Shown: positions 8,786 through 17,613 of the stretch, piece after piece
Layout of the letters: every line of letters begins with the position of its first letter
Position numbering within the stretch: position 1 is the stretch's first letter
DNA from: a bacterium
GTDB lineage: Bacteria > JACRDZ01 > JAQUKH01
Assembly (NCBI GenBank): GCA_028719205.1
Contig: JAQUKH010000001.1
Location: 144,603 to 197,039 of the forward strand
DNA: 52,437 nt
Direction of reading: 5' to 3'
Notes under the pieces: generated by a model
Seen by the model: the letters and a program-made list of their open reading frames with translations, nothing else
Told to the model about the DNA's origin: nothing
The model's database searches: none
Made by a program: the position numbers and the translations under genes

Positions 8786-9714
8786 TTAATTATCAGGCTC
8801 ATATCCAGCGCTTTGGCTGAGTGTGTAATCGCCCCGATGGAAATATAATCCACTCCTGTCCGCGCGATTTGTTTTACATTATTCAAATTAATATTTCCCG
8901 AAGCCTCAAGTTTTATCTTCTCAGGAACGATTCCGCGGGCTTTTTTCATATCAGATATTTTCATATTATCGAGCATAATAATATCCGGCGAATAATGAAT
9001 TGCCTCTATAAGTTCTTTAATATTTTGCACTTCAATTTCCACTAATTTATTTTTTACGGCCTTTTTTTTCAGGAGCTCAAATATTTTTGTTATTCCATTA
9101 TTTATTTTTATATGATTTTCTTTGATCAGTATCATATCATCCAGGCCAAAACGATGATTAAAACAGCCGCCGGCCTTTACAGAGTATTTTTCTAAAAATC
9201 TATACAGGGGCATTGTTTTGCGCGTATCCAGTATTTTAACAGAATGCGGTTTTATCATTTTATTAAATTTATTTGATAATGTTGCTATCCCTGAAAAATG
9301 CTGAAGAAAATTCAATGCCACTCTTTCCCCTTTAAGAATAGAATCAGCCGGGCCTGATATAACAGCGATAACATCTCCATTTTTTACTTCATCCCCGTCT
9401 TTTTTATTAAAAGATATTTTAATATTTTTATTTATCAATAAATATATATCCCTGACAATGAACAAACATGAAAGGACTCCGGTTTCTTTGGCCCTGATCT
9501 CCGCGCGAACGGTCTTATTTTTTGGAATTAGATAAAAGGATGTTATATCCGTACCGTTAATATCTTCTTTTAAAGCAGATTTGAGCATTTGCGGATAACT
9601 TATCGGAAAATATCCTTTAAATTTTTTACTATTTAGAATTTTACTATTAAATATCTCAGGCAGGGAAACAGCATTATTTTCGGCAAAACAATGTGTGGTT
9701 CTTCTAGAGAACAT
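8782..9714 (-). CDS. nadC: Quinolinate phosphoribosyltransferase (nicotinate-nucleotide pyrophosphorylase)
   Basis: Converts quinolinate and PRPP to nicotinate mononucleotide in de novo NAD synthesis. Family motifs are clear: LKEDINGTDIT, GERVALNFLQHFSGIAT, KILDTRKTMPL, KAGGCFNHRFGLDDMILIKENH, and EASGNINLNNV near the end. The 310-codon frame starts at 9714, overlapping the DUF507 gene by 11 bases. Its first 40 residues are not NadC-like, and NadC proteins are usually about 280 residues. The ATG at 9588 (residue 43) is an alternative start giving 268 residues. Neither start has a convincing ribosome-binding site, so the N-terminus is unresolved. Confidence 0.94.
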   Translation of the reverse strand: MFSRRTTHCFAENNAVSLPEIFNSKILNSKKFKGYFPISYPQMLKSALKEDINGTDITSFYLIPKNKTVRAEIRAKETGVLSCLFIVRDIYLLINKNIKISFNKKDGDEVKNGDVIAVISGPADSILKGERVALNFLQHFSGIATLSNKFNKMIKPHSVKILDTRKTMPLYRFLEKYSVKAGGCFNHRFGLDDMILIKENHIKINNGITKIFELLKKKAVKNKLVEIEVQNIKELIEAIHYSPDIIMLDNMKISDMKKARGIVPEKIKLEASGNINLNNVKQIARTGVDYISIGAITHSAKALDMSLIIK

Positions 9715-9985
9715 AATTTTTACGTTTGGCTATATCTTCTCTTGTTTTCATGTACATAGCCTTATATTCAGAACTACCTTCAGGTATATTGCGGGAATAA
9801 GAACTCATTATCTTTTTTGTTTCAGCTTCGATTTCATCTTCAATTGACAAGTCATTAATGATTATTTTCTTAACAAACTCTATTAATTCATCCTCATCCA
9901 GATCCGAATAAATGAGATCATCATCCAATATCCTGCCTACTATCTTATAACTTAGATCAACTATCCTGTCTTCACTTAAACGCAC
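9704..9985 (-). CDS. DUF507 family protein (copy A)
   Basis: A 93-residue, acidic, helical, soluble protein beginning MRLSEDRIVDLSYKIV and ending AKRKNYVL, the typical ends of DUF507 proteins, whose function is unknown. It starts with GTG behind an AAGGAG site 8 bases upstream. It is paralogous to the gene immediately upstream (similar length, similar N- and C-terminal blocks), and the two are separated by only 17 bases. The pair sits between bioD and nadC, so they are co-transcribed with biotin and NAD genes. Confidence 0.82.
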   Translation of the reverse strand: MRLSEDRIVDLSYKIVGRILDDDLIYSDLDEDELIEFVKKIIINDLSIEDEIEAETKKIMSSYSRNIPEGSSEYKAMYMKTREDIAKRKNYVL

Positions 9986-10002
9986 TTTAATGGCTCCTTA
10001 TT

Positions 10003-10284
10003 TTATATAACAAAACCTTTCTGTTTCACTAGCCTGTCTTTAACCTTTTTCAGAAGGCTATAATGGTCTATTGATCCATCCTTAATCTCTTTCTGATGTT
10101 GTTCTATTATCATTTTTGCTTCCTTGTCAATATCATCTTCCTGTTTCATATTCTCTAATATAACGCCGGATATCTTAGTTTGTAAAACATCTAAAGTAGC
10201 ATTTAATGTAATTCCCTTATAACCTTGCATTTTTAAGGCAATCTCTTTTCCCATATTTACAATTTTGTCTTCATTAATACGCAT
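10003..10284 (-). CDS. DUF507 family protein (copy B)
   Basis: A 93-residue paralogue of copy A: MRINEDKIVNMGKEIALKM at the start and KDRLVKQKGFVI at the end align with copy A's MRLSEDRIV and REDIAKRKNYVL. I chose the ATG at 10284 over one 12 bases further upstream because GAGG lies 8 bases before it and the resulting length matches the paralogue. No membrane segment or signal peptide is present. The function of DUF507 is unknown; two adjacent diverged copies suggest a heteromer, which is inference. Confidence 0.82.
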   Translation of the reverse strand: MRINEDKIVNMGKEIALKMQGYKGITLNATLDVLQTKISGVILENMKQEDDIDKEAKMIIEQHQKEIKDGSIDHYSLLKKVKDRLVKQKGFVI

Positions 10285-10324
10285 TTTTAACCTCATCTAT
10301 TAATTTAAAAAAGTAATTTTACCT

Positions 10325-10969
10325 TTATTTGCAGGTTTTGTCAAGATTAATGAAAGGATTTTTGATAACGCGTATACCTGACAGTTTTTTTATTATTTCC
10401 AGATTTGATTTTTCTGAAAGGTCCTCCATATCAGGACTTGTTTTATTAAAAACAAGGCAAATTATTTTAATTTTATTTGAAAGTAAAGCATTAATTGTTA
10501 ACAGGGTATGATTGATGGTTCCAAGGCCCGGACGACAAACAACTATAACGGAAAGACCTAATTTTTTAATAAGATCAATAACAAAATAATTTTTTTTGAT
10601 AGGTACCAGAACCCCCCCTATCCCCTCAACTACCATAAATTCATGTTTTTTGCATAATTTTTCATATGATGAATATATTTTGTTTAAATTTATCTCTCTT
10701 TTTTCAATTAATGAAGCAGGATACGGAGCAATCTGTGTTTTAAAACAAATTGGATTAATAAGTTCCAACGGATCACTCACCCCTGCCGCTTTTTTCAATA
10801 TTAAAGCGTCATTTGAAACAAAATGGTTTCCCCTTTTTTTGCCTCCGCTTCCAACCGGTTTCATAATACCGACATTAATACCTTTTTCCTTTAAGCCGCA
10901 CGCAATTGCCGCGCTAATTATTGTTTTGCCAACCCCGGTATCGGTTCCTGTAATAAATATTCCCCGCAT
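10325..10969 (-). CDS. bioD: Dethiobiotin synthetase
   Basis: 214 residues, usual length. The P-loop GTDTGVGKT occupies residues 8-16. MKPVGSGG and VVEGIGGVLVPI are the family's substrate-binding and Walker B-like motifs. The enzyme closes the ureido ring of 7,8-diaminopelargonate with CO2 and ATP, the step before BioB. It lies 3 bases downstream of bioA. Confidence 0.96.
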   Translation of the reverse strand: MRGIFITGTDTGVGKTIISAAIACGLKEKGINVGIMKPVGSGGKKRGNHFVSNDALILKKAAGVSDPLELINPICFKTQIAPYPASLIEKREINLNKIYSSYEKLCKKHEFMVVEGIGGVLVPIKKNYFVIDLIKKLGLSVIVVCRPGLGTINHTLLTINALLSNKIKIICLVFNKTSPDMEDLSEKSNLEIIKKLSGIRVIKNPFINLDKTCK

Positions 10970-10972
10970 AGA

Positions 10973-12325
10973 TCAAATTTCCTCTGTAACCTTTTTTATC
11001 GCTTTATGAACAATATCAAGCATAGCTTTTATTTCATTTTTTAAAATTGATAACGGCGGCATCAAGACGATCACGTTACCAAGAGGCCTGATAATAAGTC
11101 CGTTTTTGCGCGCTTCCTTAGTAACTTTTATACCGATCTTTTCATCCCATAAATATGGAACTTTCGTTCTTTTATTTTTCACAAGCTCAAGCCCAACCAT
11201 CATTCCGCATTGACGGATATCACCAACATGTTCTAATTCTATAAATTTTTCTAAATTATTTTTAAAATATTCAATTTTCGGTATCAATCTTTTTAATGTT
11301 TCCTCTTTTTTAAATATTTTTAAATTGGCCAATGCAACCGCGCACCCTATAGGGTTACCGGTGTAACTGTGCCCATGGAAAAATGTTTTCATTTCCTTAT
11401 AATCACCCAAAAATGCTTTATAAATATTTTCTTTCACTAATGTAGCGGCTAAGGGAATATAGCCTCCTGTAATACCTTTAGCTATACACATAATATCAGG
11501 TATTACATTTTCCCGCTCACAGGCAAACATCGTCCCTGTCCGTCCAAATCCTGTAGCTACTTCATCAGCGATCAGCAGGATATTGTATTTATCGCAAAGC
11601 CTTCTCACTTCATCCAGAAAACCGGGTGGCGCAACGATCATCCCGCCTGCACCCTGTATCAACGGTTCAATAATTAAACCCGCTATTTTATTATGATTTT
11701 TTTTGATCAATATTTCTAACTTATTAACACATCTGCTTTTATTTATATTTTTACAATTATGTTTTTCTTTGCACCGATAACAATATGGATATTCCGCGAA
11801 AATTGTTTTAAAGAGCAATGACCTGTAACATTGATGAAAAAGGCCGATTCCCCCGACACTTACAGCGCCAACTGTATCGCCGTGATATGCATTCTTAAAA
11901 GCGATGAAATTTTTCTTTTTTGGTTCAGGATCAGCCTTTTGCTTCCAATATTGAAAAGCAATTTTTAACGCGATTTCAACCGATGTCGCGCCATTATCCG
12001 AATAAAATAGCTTAGTTAATCCTTTTGGCGCGATATTAATAAGTTTTTCAGCAAGTTCAATAGCGGCAGGATGAGACAAACCTAAAAGCGTGGAATGAGC
12101 TATTTTTTTTAATTGAGACCTGAAAGCGTCATTTAATTCTTTTTTTTGATGTCCATGAACTGTCAACCACAACGAAGAAACACCATCAATATACTTATTT
12201 CCATAAATATCATACAAATAGACCCCTTTTCCTTTTTCTATTATAAGGGGCACTTCAGAACAATAATCCTTCATCTGAGTAAAGGGATGCCATATGTATT
12301 TTTTGTCTTTTTCCTCCAAACTCAT
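10973..12325 (-). CDS. bioA: 7,8-diaminopelargonate synthase (DAPA aminotransferase)
   Basis: 450 residues, class III PLP aminotransferase. WHPFTQMKDY at the N-terminus, FYSDNGATSVEIALK and YHGDTVGAVSVGG are BioA signatures. DEVATGFGRTG precedes the PLP lysine K283 in IAKGITGGY. Residues 182-199 form a four-cysteine segment (C182, C185, C191, C199) known in a subset of BioA proteins, possibly a metal site. It transfers an amino group from SAM to 8-amino-7-oxononanoate. It overlaps bioB by 4 bases. No bioF, bioC or bioH is in the window, so pimelate and KAPA supply must be encoded elsewhere. Confidence 0.96.
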   Translation of the reverse strand: MSLEEKDKKYIWHPFTQMKDYCSEVPLIIEKGKGVYLYDIYGNKYIDGVSSLWLTVHGHQKKELNDAFRSQLKKIAHSTLLGLSHPAAIELAEKLINIAPKGLTKLFYSDNGATSVEIALKIAFQYWKQKADPEPKKKNFIAFKNAYHGDTVGAVSVGGIGLFHQCYRSLLFKTIFAEYPYCYRCKEKHNCKNINKSRCVNKLEILIKKNHNKIAGLIIEPLIQGAGGMIVAPPGFLDEVRRLCDKYNILLIADEVATGFGRTGTMFACERENVIPDIMCIAKGITGGYIPLAATLVKENIYKAFLGDYKEMKTFFHGHSYTGNPIGCAVALANLKIFKKEETLKRLIPKIEYFKNNLEKFIELEHVGDIRQCGMMVGLELVKNKRTKVPYLWDEKIGIKVTKEARKNGLIIRPLGNVIVLMPPLSILKNEIKAMLDIVHKAIKKVTEEI

Positions 12326-13317
12326 AAATTAACCTCTAGACCCAGATCCTCGATCATTTCCCAATCTAATTCATGAGGCCGGCCCGCTGTAGTCAAATAA
12401 TTTCCGATCATCATACCGCTCGCGCCGGCATAAAATATCCAGCTTTGAAGCTGTCTGAGATTTTTCTCCCTGCCTCCGCACACCTTAATATCTCTTGATG
12501 GCAGTATAATTCTAAAAATAGAAATAATATTAAGTATTTCCATCGGTTCCAAAGGAGGCTGCTTTTCTAATGGCGTACCGGGAATAGGATTAAGAAAATT
12601 AAGCGGAATTGAATCAACTTCAAGTTCTCGCAGTGAAAATGCAAGGTCAAGGCGGTCGTCCCATGTTTCACCCATTCCAAATATACCTCCTGAACATGCC
12701 TGCAGACCGTATTTTTTCACTATTTTAACTGTTTTTACCCGGTCAGCCCAGGTATGCGTTGTGCAAATTTCCTTAAAAAATCGTTCTGATGTCTCCAGAT
12801 TATGATGATAGCGGGTTATGCCTGCATCCTTTAACATTTTGCAGGTTTCATCGGTTAATTCGCCTAAGGAGGCACAAGGCTTAATATCTATTTCATTTGA
12901 TATTCGTTTTACCGCGGAAATTATCCTTAAAAGGTCACTCTTCTTCTCTATGCTGCATCCGCTGGTAATAAGGCCATACCTGCTTGCCTTTAATCCCTTT
13001 ATCCTTCTGGCGCCTTCCAGCATTTCATTTTCTTCTACCAACGGATATGTCTTAACATTTGCTGAGTTATGTCCTGATTGCGCGCAATATTTACAATCTT
13101 CCGAACAATTTCCTGATTTAATATTCGCGATCCCGCAAAGATTGATTTTATCACTAAAATATTTTTCACGTATCTTATTTGCAAGGTGATGTATTTCAAA
13201 GGGGCTTTTCTGAATTAAGGAAACAATTTCAGCCGCTTCAACCCTGCCTATATCAATACCACGGCTTAATTTTTGCTCAATTTTATCTATAAATGATTTT
13301 ATTTTCATATTTCCCAT
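12322..13317 (-). CDS. bioB: Biotin synthase
   Basis: 331 residues, radical SAM enzyme. The cluster motif is C71, C75, C78 in GNCSEDCKYCAQS. YHHNLETS and SGGIFGMGET are the usual BioB blocks. It inserts sulfur into dethiobiotin to form biotin. It is the first gene of the minus-strand cofactor run and is preceded by a consensus promoter overlapping a BirA-like site. The frame starts at 13317; a second ATG three codons on (13308) is also possible, and both would leave a very short 5' leader. Confidence 0.97.
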   Translation of the reverse strand: MGNMKIKSFIDKIEQKLSRGIDIGRVEAAEIVSLIQKSPFEIHHLANKIREKYFSDKINLCGIANIKSGNCSEDCKYCAQSGHNSANVKTYPLVEENEMLEGARRIKGLKASRYGLITSGCSIEKKSDLLRIISAVKRISNEIDIKPCASLGELTDETCKMLKDAGITRYHHNLETSERFFKEICTTHTWADRVKTVKIVKKYGLQACSGGIFGMGETWDDRLDLAFSLRELEVDSIPLNFLNPIPGTPLEKQPPLEPMEILNIISIFRIILPSRDIKVCGGREKNLRQLQSWIFYAGASGMMIGNYLTTAGRPHELDWEMIEDLGLEVNL

Positions 13318-13333
13318 TTATTTATTTTTATAC

Positions 13334-13363
13334 ATTATAATACATATATTAATTTATTGTCAA
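13334..13363 (-). promoter_or_regulatory. Sigma-70-type promoter for the bioB operon
   Basis: The minus strand reads TTGACA, 18 bases, TATAAT, with perfect hexamers. The -10 box ends 16 bases before the first bioB ATG, implying a leader of about 10 bases. Confidence 0.75.
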
Positions 13364-13387
13364 CTATAGTTTATTTATGGTTTACCT
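13357..13387 (-). promoter_or_regulatory. Candidate BirA operator overlapping the bioB -35 box
   Basis: The minus strand reads AGGTAAACC, 13 bases, AGTTGACAA. Each arm matches 7 of 9 positions of the known bacterial BirA site (TTGTAAACC and GGTTTACAA, normally 14-15 bases apart). The right arm covers the TTGACA -35 hexamer, a good position for repression. The spacer is one base short of the consensus range, so this is a candidate only. BirA with a helix-turn-helix is encoded downstream in the same run. Confidence 0.5.
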
Positions 13388-13398
13388 AAAATTAATTC

Positions 13399-13427
13399 TT
13401 GACATAAATATTAAAATGGTCTAATCT
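13399..13427 (+). promoter_or_regulatory. Candidate promoter for the exported unknown at 13438
   Basis: TTGACA, 17 bases, TAATCT. The -35 is perfect but the -10 is weak (3 of 6). It ends 10 bases before the ATG, again leaving little or no leader. Confidence 0.4.
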
Positions 13428-13437
13428 CTACAAAATA

Positions 13438-14655
13438 ATGAGATATATTTTATTACATACAATCTTGTTTACATTTCTGATAAACGCCGCTTTTTCATCA
13501 GATCTTTCCGTTATTCAAACAAACAAAATTTCTCAAATTCAGCTTGCTTTAGCTGATAACAAATTAGATTTAAGATCTTTTAAAATTAATTTAGCCGGCA
13601 GGATCTTAAATCAGCCTATTATCCTGACCCCTGAAAATCTTGGAGAATGGGGAAAGATCTATTTTGAGGTTATTCCGCCTGATAACTATTCTTCAACGTT
13701 AAGTATTGACATATCCATAGATGCGGTTACATTCCGGAAAACCTCAAAAAATTCATTCTATTTTGAATTTGAGCCTGAAGATAATAAAACATATATAATT
13801 ACTATGCGTGTTTTAACAAATGATAACGCGGAAATAAGAACATTCAGGGAATATCCGATAACTTTTATAAGATTCCCTGAAAAACATTATTCTCAGCTCA
13901 TAAAGAATATTATTACAATAGCATTTAACAATAAAGATCCTTCTGCTTTTTTAAAACATCTTTCAAACACGTATACTGACCCTGAAAATAACCGTTATGA
14001 TGAAATAGAAGACAAATTAAACCTGGAATTTAAAAAATATAGTAATATTAAATTCACAATAAAAAATTTTGAAATCAGCAGATTGGATTCGGTAAAATTC
14101 AAGGTAACGTTTGAATGGACCAAATCATATGAAAAAAATGATGGAAATAATATTGAAAATATATTTGGAAAATCAATTTTTATTTTTGAAAATGACCTTA
14201 TAATTCAAACAAGCGGTGACTCAATATTTATGGATTCATCTGTAAATAAGCAATTATCTGCGAATTCCGGGGTGCTTAAAGGCGGAACCGTTAATCTGAC
14301 GCCGAATGAATCTTTTGAATTTTTAACAGAAACATTTTATAAAAATGACAGGTTTAAAGGCGATATAGCAGTAAAAAAAGACGGTAATTTTTTATCATTA
14401 TACGTTCCCGGAGGCGTGATACAGGATATGGGAATAACAGCATTATCGGAAATCAAAGAGGCACCTGAGACTGGATATTCAGAAGAAACACAGGTGATCA
14501 TTGGGCACAGCTATTGTCTCCGGAATAATAACAATAGATTCGCAAAACTTCAAATTACTTATGTTGAAGGCTCCGAAATCGGACAAACCTCCGTTCTTGT
14601 CAGTATAAATTGGATCTATCAGGAAAAAGAATGCAGGATATTAAGGCCTCAATAA
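13438..14655 (+). CDS. Exported protein of unknown function
   Basis: 405 residues with a cleavable signal peptide (MRYILLHTILFTFLINAAFS, cleavage near residues 20-21). The rest is soluble and beta-rich. I do not recognise a family. Residues about 155-260 (beginning SQLIKNIITIAFNNKDPSAF, including LKHLSNTYTDPENNRYDEIE) alternate helix and strand and could be a nuclear-transport-factor-2-like fold, but this is a guess. The start is fixed by the signal peptide, and no Shine-Dalgarno sequence precedes it. Its stop overlaps the stop of the convergent dockerin gene by 7 bases, so no terminator can lie between them. Confidence 0.7.
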   Translation: MRYILLHTILFTFLINAAFSSDLSVIQTNKISQIQLALADNKLDLRSFKINLAGRILNQPIILTPENLGEWGKIYFEVIPPDNYSSTLSIDISIDAVTFRKTSKNSFYFEFEPEDNKTYIITMRVLTNDNAEIRTFREYPITFIRFPEKHYSQLIKNIITIAFNNKDPSAFLKHLSNTYTDPENNRYDEIEDKLNLEFKKYSNIKFTIKNFEISRLDSVKFKVTFEWTKSYEKNDGNNIENIFGKSIFIFENDLIIQTSGDSIFMDSSVNKQLSANSGVLKGGTVNLTPNESFEFLTETFYKNDRFKGDIAVKKDGNFLSLYVPGGVIQDMGITALSEIKEAPETGYSEETQVIIGHSYCLRNNNNRFAKLQITYVEGSEIGQTSVLVSINWIYQEKECRILRPQ

Positions 14656-17612
14656 CTTTTTCCGAAACTGTTTCCTAAAATATACAGATCACTTCCGTCT
14701 ATTATTTTATCTTTATTCAGGTCAGCTTTCGGATTCCAGGTGCTTTCTCCCTGCGTTTTACCGAATGAAGATCCAAAAATAGAAAGATCCTCGCCATCTA
14801 TGATATGATTTAAATTAAGGTCTGATATTTCTATTGAATTCAAAAAGTAAATATTATCCCATTCAACAATTATACTGAAATCGCGTTTTGAATCTCCGTC
14901 CTGCCAATCAATCGCGTAATCTTTTATACCTGCCATATCTATTTTTTTATCTTCTTTTTTATCATAAAGAATTACGCGAAAATTAAGCGGCGGATTAATA
15001 ACATCCCAGGATAAGGTTGTTTTATCTTTAACATTAGTTTCAATTACAAAATCAAAGTTTGTAATCTCTAAAGCGCCAAAATTCCCGCATGCACGGTAAT
15101 CAGTTCTATATCTTCCATTATCCTTCCCCCAATCTGAATGAGGAAAATATAACGATACATAGCTTTCTACCGGAGGCGGTTCAGACAGATCATTGAAATC
15201 ATATCCGTTTTTCGCGCCGGGTAGAAATCCAAGATAATTTTCATTATCAATATAATTCTTTGACATTACTTTTAGTTTTAATCCCCACCCGTCATTTTTT
15301 ACTTTACGGGAAGGTGAATTTACAGTCATTAAACCGGTGGCATTAGCGTCATATTTTGGGAAAACAATAGTTATATCTTTATCACTTCTATTTTTAACCC
15401 AAAATCCAATATCCGGTGAAATAGTGGTAAGATCCAAATATGATCTTTTAGCGTTGGTAGTATCATAATCATATGTCAAAAACTGATTTTCAAGCCAGAT
15501 ATTAGATGTATCAGTGACATATATCTCAACAGTATCTTGTTTAACCTTGATCTTTGAACTTGCAATTTGGTAAGCGAATGGATCAGCAATTTGCGTCCAA
15601 CCGGGAGATAAAGAAATTGCAGAAACTTTATCAGGGTCAACAGAAGCACCGTTTACTTTAAGCGGTAACGTATCAGGTATATTATCTCCCTTAATTTTGA
15701 GCCAGAAAGCATCACCCGGATCAAAAGTTGTATCATAGTTATTAGAATATTCTTTTTTTGCGGTATTCCACCGGTAAACTCTTCTATCTTCCGATAAGCT
15801 TAACGCGTAATCAATATTTGAGCTGTCAAGGACCAATGGGAAGGAAACCATTTTCCATGTCCACGTAGGAAAAGGAACGGTATAACCGGCAACTTTAACG
15901 CTCAAATTTCCCACAACTTCTTTTTTATTATCCGCCCAATCAGTCGCAATGATCTTGTAAGAAATTCCCCTGGGGGTAATATATTCTTTTGGAATTTTTA
16001 TTGATTTTGTTAATTTCAGTATAGATAAACCTCCTTCCGTATATATTGGAACAAAGGCATTCTCACCTTCCCCGTTTTTCTTAACAAAAAATTCGCCTTT
16101 TGTTAAAGCGATATTGTCAGAGACAGTAACAGTTACATAAGAATCTTCACCGTTATTTAGTAAACCAAATAGATCAGTTCCTTCAATTTTAGGAACGGTA
16201 GTATCAAGGTTTAAATTAAGTGAAGTTACCGTTATAATTTTTGAATCTGATACTTTTGAGCCGTTATTATCTGTTACCCGGACTTTTGGATGATATGTAC
16301 CTGAGGAACCATAAATATATATAGCGGTATTTACATTATTATTTGTAAGATCGTATGTTCCGTTCCCGTCAAAATCCCATTCGTATAATGTAATTGAACC
16401 GTCATAATCAACTGCATTTGCGGTAAAGTTAATAGTTAATGGGAATCCCCCCGTGTCATGATTTGACGTTATATTTACTGCAGGTGGAAAATTTCTTTGA
16501 GTATATTTTGTGTTTGATTTGGGAAATGGATAATTATAAAAAACTACGCCACAAGTTCCAAAACTATCAGAAGAATCATAAATGCAGTTATTGATTATAC
16601 TATTATCAATAGTGCTCCACCAATTGTAATAAACAACATTTAAATCATTAGGCGAATTATTAACAAAATAATCGTTATTAACCGCACCTGTATCAAAAAT
16701 AAAGTTATTATATAAAGCATATATATTTGCGGAACTGCCTGTATTATAAATCCCTAATCCATCATTTGCGGAATTATAAGCAAGAGAACAACTGTCAAGA
16801 AAAAGTGTGCCATTATCGTTATATGCCGCACCACCATAATTAGCTTTATTATAATATAAGTTGCTTTCAAGAATATTAACCTGACTGTTATCTGATAATA
16901 ATATCCCGCCTCCGTTTTCAGTCATCAAGCCACAATTTCTTATTTCGCTGCTTGAAATAATAATTACCGAAGAAGGCGCGGCTTTAATTCCGTGTTTCGC
17001 ATTTTCCAAAATTGAGTTACTTAAAAACCCGATTGAAGAAGTATCAAATAAAATCCCTTCCCAATCTCCCGTTTCTAAAGAAGTAAATCTTATAAAATTA
17101 TTGCTTTCACCGATGGCATATAGCGCACCCTTTACATTAAAATGCGCGCTCGAACTAAATTTCAGCTCTGAGCCTGCTCCAATTACTAAAACAGCGCCTG
17201 TATCTATTACAACATCCGAAGTAATAAAATATTCGCCGGGGATTAAATTAGCATAACCGGAAATTGTTCCTGATAAATTATTTATGGTCTGTTGTAAAGC
17301 AAATATTTCTGTTGTGTCTGCGCCAACATAATTTGTTCCACTATATACTTGTACTTTCGGATAATAAATTCCTACTGTATTATAAGTATAAACCGCCGTA
17401 CTTTCCGTATTGCTTGTTTCATAAGCCCCATCTCCATCCAGATCCCATTCATAAATGTAAATCGCTGGGGCAGTAACTTCAACTCTAAAGTTTACTTGTA
17501 ATGGGGCAACTCCGCTATTTTTGTCATACAACAAACTCACATCCACTGCGGATAATGGGGCTTGCAATAAGCTTAATATTGCTATGATTAATAAAATATT
17601 TATTTTTTTCAT
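14649..17612 (-). CDS. Secreted PKD/beta-helix protein with C-terminal type I dockerin
   Basis: About 987 residues from the ATG at 17612, chosen because MKKINILLIIAILSLLQAPL is a signal peptide and the ATG sits one base after the FecR stop; the longer frame from 17663 adds an unlikely basic stretch. Order: PKD domain (YIYEWDLDGDG), a right-handed parallel beta-helix (many short SSIG/SSE/NSQVN turns), a second PKD domain (YEWDFDGNGTYDL), Ig-like and other beta-domains, and a C-terminal dockerin. Both dockerin loops keep calcium ligands at 1, 3, 5 and 12: DLNLNHIIDGED and DLNKDKIIDGSD. Dockerins bind cohesins, and a cohesin lipoprotein is encoded at 43039-43608. Beta-helices often bind or cleave polysaccharide; no catalytic site was identified. 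It is probably exported to the cell surface. Confidence 0.85.
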   Translation of the reverse strand: MKKINILLIIAILSLLQAPLSAVDVSLLYDKNSGVAPLQVNFRVEVTAPAIYIYEWDLDGDGAYETSNTESTAVYTYNTVGIYYPKVQVYSGTNYVGADTTEIFALQQTINNLSGTISGYANLIPGEYFITSDVVIDTGAVLVIGAGSELKFSSSAHFNVKGALYAIGESNNFIRFTSLETGDWEGILFDTSSIGFLSNSILENAKHGIKAAPSSVIIISSSEIRNCGLMTENGGGILLSDNSQVNILESNLYYNKANYGGAAYNDNGTLFLDSCSLAYNSANDGLGIYNTGSSANIYALYNNFIFDTGAVNNDYFVNNSPNDLNVVYYNWWSTIDNSIINNCIYDSSDSFGTCGVVFYNYPFPKSNTKYTQRNFPPAVNITSNHDTGGFPLTINFTANAVDYDGSITLYEWDFDGNGTYDLTNNNVNTAIYIYGSSGTYHPKVRVTDNNGSKVSDSKIITVTSLNLNLDTTVPKIEGTDLFGLLNNGEDSYVTVTVSDNIALTKGEFFVKKNGEGENAFVPIYTEGGLSILKLTKSIKIPKEYITPRGISYKIIATDWADNKKEVVGNLSVKVAGYTVPFPTWTWKMVSFPLVLDSSNIDYALSLSEDRRVYRWNTAKKEYSNNYDTTFDPGDAFWLKIKGDNIPDTLPLKVNGASVDPDKVSAISLSPGWTQIADPFAYQIASSKIKVKQDTVEIYVTDTSNIWLENQFLTYDYDTTNAKRSYLDLTTISPDIGFWVKNRSDKDITIVFPKYDANATGLMTVNSPSRKVKNDGWGLKLKVMSKNYIDNENYLGFLPGAKNGYDFNDLSEPPPVESYVSLYFPHSDWGKDNGRYRTDYRACGNFGALEITNFDFVIETNVKDKTTLSWDVINPPLNFRVILYDKKEDKKIDMAGIKDYAIDWQDGDSKRDFSIIVEWDNIYFLNSIEISDLNLNHIIDGEDLSIFGSSFGKTQGESTWNPKADLNKDKIIDGSDLYILGNSFGKSY

Positions 17613-17613
17613 T

